Below, in pieces: positions 5,200 through 6,225 of a stretch of DNA of 6,225 bases. Origin of the DNA: Pyrinomonadaceae bacterium (GTDB taxonomy: Bacteria; Acidobacteriota; Blastocatellia; Pyrinomonadales; Pyrinomonadaceae); NCBI GenBank assembly GCA_013813825.1, contig JACCRA010000278.1:1-6225 (forward strand). Reading direction: 5' to 3'. Every line of letters begins with the position of its first letter. Positions within the stretch are counted from its first letter, which is position 1. The notes beneath the pieces were generated by a model that was not told the origin of the DNA, ran no database searches, and was given only the letters and a program-made list of their open reading frames with translations. The position numbers and the translations under genes are program-made.

Positions 5200-6117
5200 T
5201 TAATTACGCTGTAGCGCGTAGAAGGCATCGCCCGGCGCGAACTCCGCGCGTGCGATGGCGTAACAGATCGCCGCCACTCCGTAGTAGCGCCCCTCCCGCT
5301 CGTGGCGCATCCCGATGCTTTCCATCACGCGTTGCGAGGCGAGGTTCTCGGGCCGCGTGATCGCCACGATCCGTTTCAGCCCTAGCTCTTCAAACCCGAA
5401 CCGTAGATTGGCTCTGGCCGCTTCGCGCGCATAACCCCGCCCCCAGTATGCTTTCGCCAGCATGTACACCAGTTCGATGTCGCCGTCGAGCTGCCGCAGC
5501 CCACAGAGGCCGATAAGATGGCCGCTCTCTTTGTGCATGACCGCCCATCTGCCGAAACCGCGCCGGCGCCAGCCCCCGATGAGGTTGCCGAGGATTGGCC
5601 GCGTCTCTTCGCGTGAGTGAGTCTGGCCGGCCTCGACGCCGAGGTAGCGCATCACGTCGGGGTCGCCGAGCAGGAGGGTGAGGTCATTTAAGTCGTCGTC
5701 GGTAAAGAGCCGCAGGCGCAACCGCGCCGTCTCGATCTCCGGCATCCCCAAAAGGCGGTGAGCCAGCAAGCGGTTGATGACCCCGAGCAGCGAGTTGGCG
5801 TCAGATGTCTTGAGGAGAAACGCATCCGCGCCCGCGCGTAAGGCCTCGACCTCATACGGACTGGCCGAGAGCATGATCATCGGCGTGTGCTGGCGGTGGG
5901 CGAACTCGCGCGCCCGGCGGATCAACTCCAGCCCTTGCACACCGGGCAATTCGTTGTCGAAGAGCAGCAGGTCGTAGTGGGACTCACTTGAGATCTTCTT
6001 AAGTGCGGTGGTCCCATCATGGCAGGTCTCGACGCTGAAGCCTTCCGCCTCTAGTGCTTCTTTGATCAGGCGGGCGATCATCTCGTGATCCTCGACGTGC
6101 AGGATCGTGATGGGCAG
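5200..6117 (-). CDS. Response-regulator receiver (REC) domain fused to a GNAT N-acetyltransferase; 5' end unresolved
   Basis: Numbering from ATG 6081 (293 residues): residues 1-108 are a REC domain with phospho-acceptor Asp42 (LLFDNELPG), Ser72 (MLSAS) and Lys91 (FLLKT). Residues 114-285 are a RimJ/RimL-type GNAT, with ETARLRLR, then the acetyl-CoA loop YWGRGYAREAA (212-222), then ENLASQRVMESIGM. The linker is only about five residues and in frame, so this is a true fusion. Phosphorylation by a histidine kinase may gate acetylation of a protein N-terminus or small molecule (inference). The frame upstream of 6081 reads ILHVEDHE, the REC first strand with its Mg2+-binding acidic pair, so 6081 is probably not the start despite a GAGG 8 nt before it. 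No ATG, GTG or TTG occurs upstream in frame before the window edge, only CTG at 6117, which I use as a provisional boundary. The gene could start beyond 6225 or arise by frameshift. TAA stop at 5200. Confidence 0.8.
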   Translation of the reverse strand: MPITILHVEDHEMIARLIKEALEAEGFSVETCHDGTTALKKISSESHYDLLLFDNELPGVQGLELIRRAREFAHRQHTPMIMLSASPYEVEALRAGADAFLLKTSDANSLLGVINRLLAHRLLGMPEIETARLRLRLFTDDDLNDLTLLLGDPDVMRYLGVEAGQTHSREETRPILGNLIGGWRRRGFGRWAVMHKESGHLIGLCGLRQLDGDIELVYMLAKAYWGRGYAREAARANLRFGFEELGLKRIVAITRPENLASQRVMESIGMRHEREGRYYGVAAICYAIARAEFAPGDAFYALQRN

Positions 6118-6224
6118 TGTTGCTTTGGGCGTTCTACATTGCCCGGTGTTCCGCGGGGCGCGGATGCGTAGGATGCTCCGGCGTCTTCTTTCGGGCGGAG
6201 TTCGTAAATGCGCGAGGTCTTGAT
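6078..6224 (-). CDS. Possible 3' end of an upstream gene overlapping the REC-GNAT start
   Basis: A frame entering at the window edge reads 48 codons to TGA at 6078. Its first part (IKTSRIYELRPKEDAG) has codon choice like the neighbours. The part after about 6130 looks less natural (Ser/Arg/Cys-rich) and overlaps the REC frame. The TGA overlaps ATG 6081 as ATGA. I recognise no family. It may be a real gene tail coupled to the acetyltransferase, the upstream part of one longer protein joined by frameshifting, or a chance frame. Confidence 0.3.
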   Translation of the reverse strand: MKTSRIYELRPKEDAGASYASAPRGTPGNVERPKQHCPSRSCTSRITR

Positions 6225-6225
6225 G

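Overview
The window is a GC-rich bacterial chromosome segment in which every supportable gene lies on the minus strand, so it is transcribed from high to low coordinates. Exported proteins with long Asn-rich or Pro/Ala-rich tails, a TM-plus-PASTA protein beside rpe, and a BamD-like gene next to it suggest a Gram-negative environmental bacterium. My best guess is Acidobacteriota, probably Blastocatellia. That placement is inferred from gene style and order, since no marker gene was searched.

In transcription order: (a) 6225-6078 holds the possible end of an upstream reading frame, which overlaps the start of (b), a response-regulator receiver domain fused to a RimJ/RimL-type GNAT acetyltransferase (stop at 5200). 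(c) 5199-4966 is intergenic with a candidate promoter. (d) 4965-4087 encodes a one-TM, single-PASTA protein with a 172-residue Asn-rich tail, starting at TTG. (e) 3994-3320 is rpe, ribulose-phosphate 3-epimerase. (f) 3337-3245 is an imperfect inverted repeat that also supplies the last codons of rpe and ends in a T7 tract just before the next gene's Shine-Dalgarno. (g) 3222-1588 is a BamD-like exported TPR protein with an added coiled coil and Pro-rich tail. (h) 1563-1478 contains a stem-loop, a T-rich tract and a good extended -10 promoter, packed together. (i) 1407-886 is a four-TM protein of unknown function. (j) From 889 to the window edge is an exported TPR protein whose GTG start overlaps the stop of (i) as GTGA.

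Functionally, d, g, i and j are envelope or exported proteins. PASTA, rpe and bamD could share transcripts, although the repeat between rpe and bamD may reduce read-through. Genes i and j are clearly one translationally coupled pair with their own promoter. The PASTA-rpe adjacency resembles the Firmicutes prkC-rsgA-rpe neighbourhood, but no kinase domain is present here. The most unusual items are the REC-GNAT fusion with its unresolved 5' end, the Asn-rich PASTA protein, and the two unrelated inverted repeats placed at gene 3' ends. I see no mobile element, CRISPR array, rRNA or tRNA.
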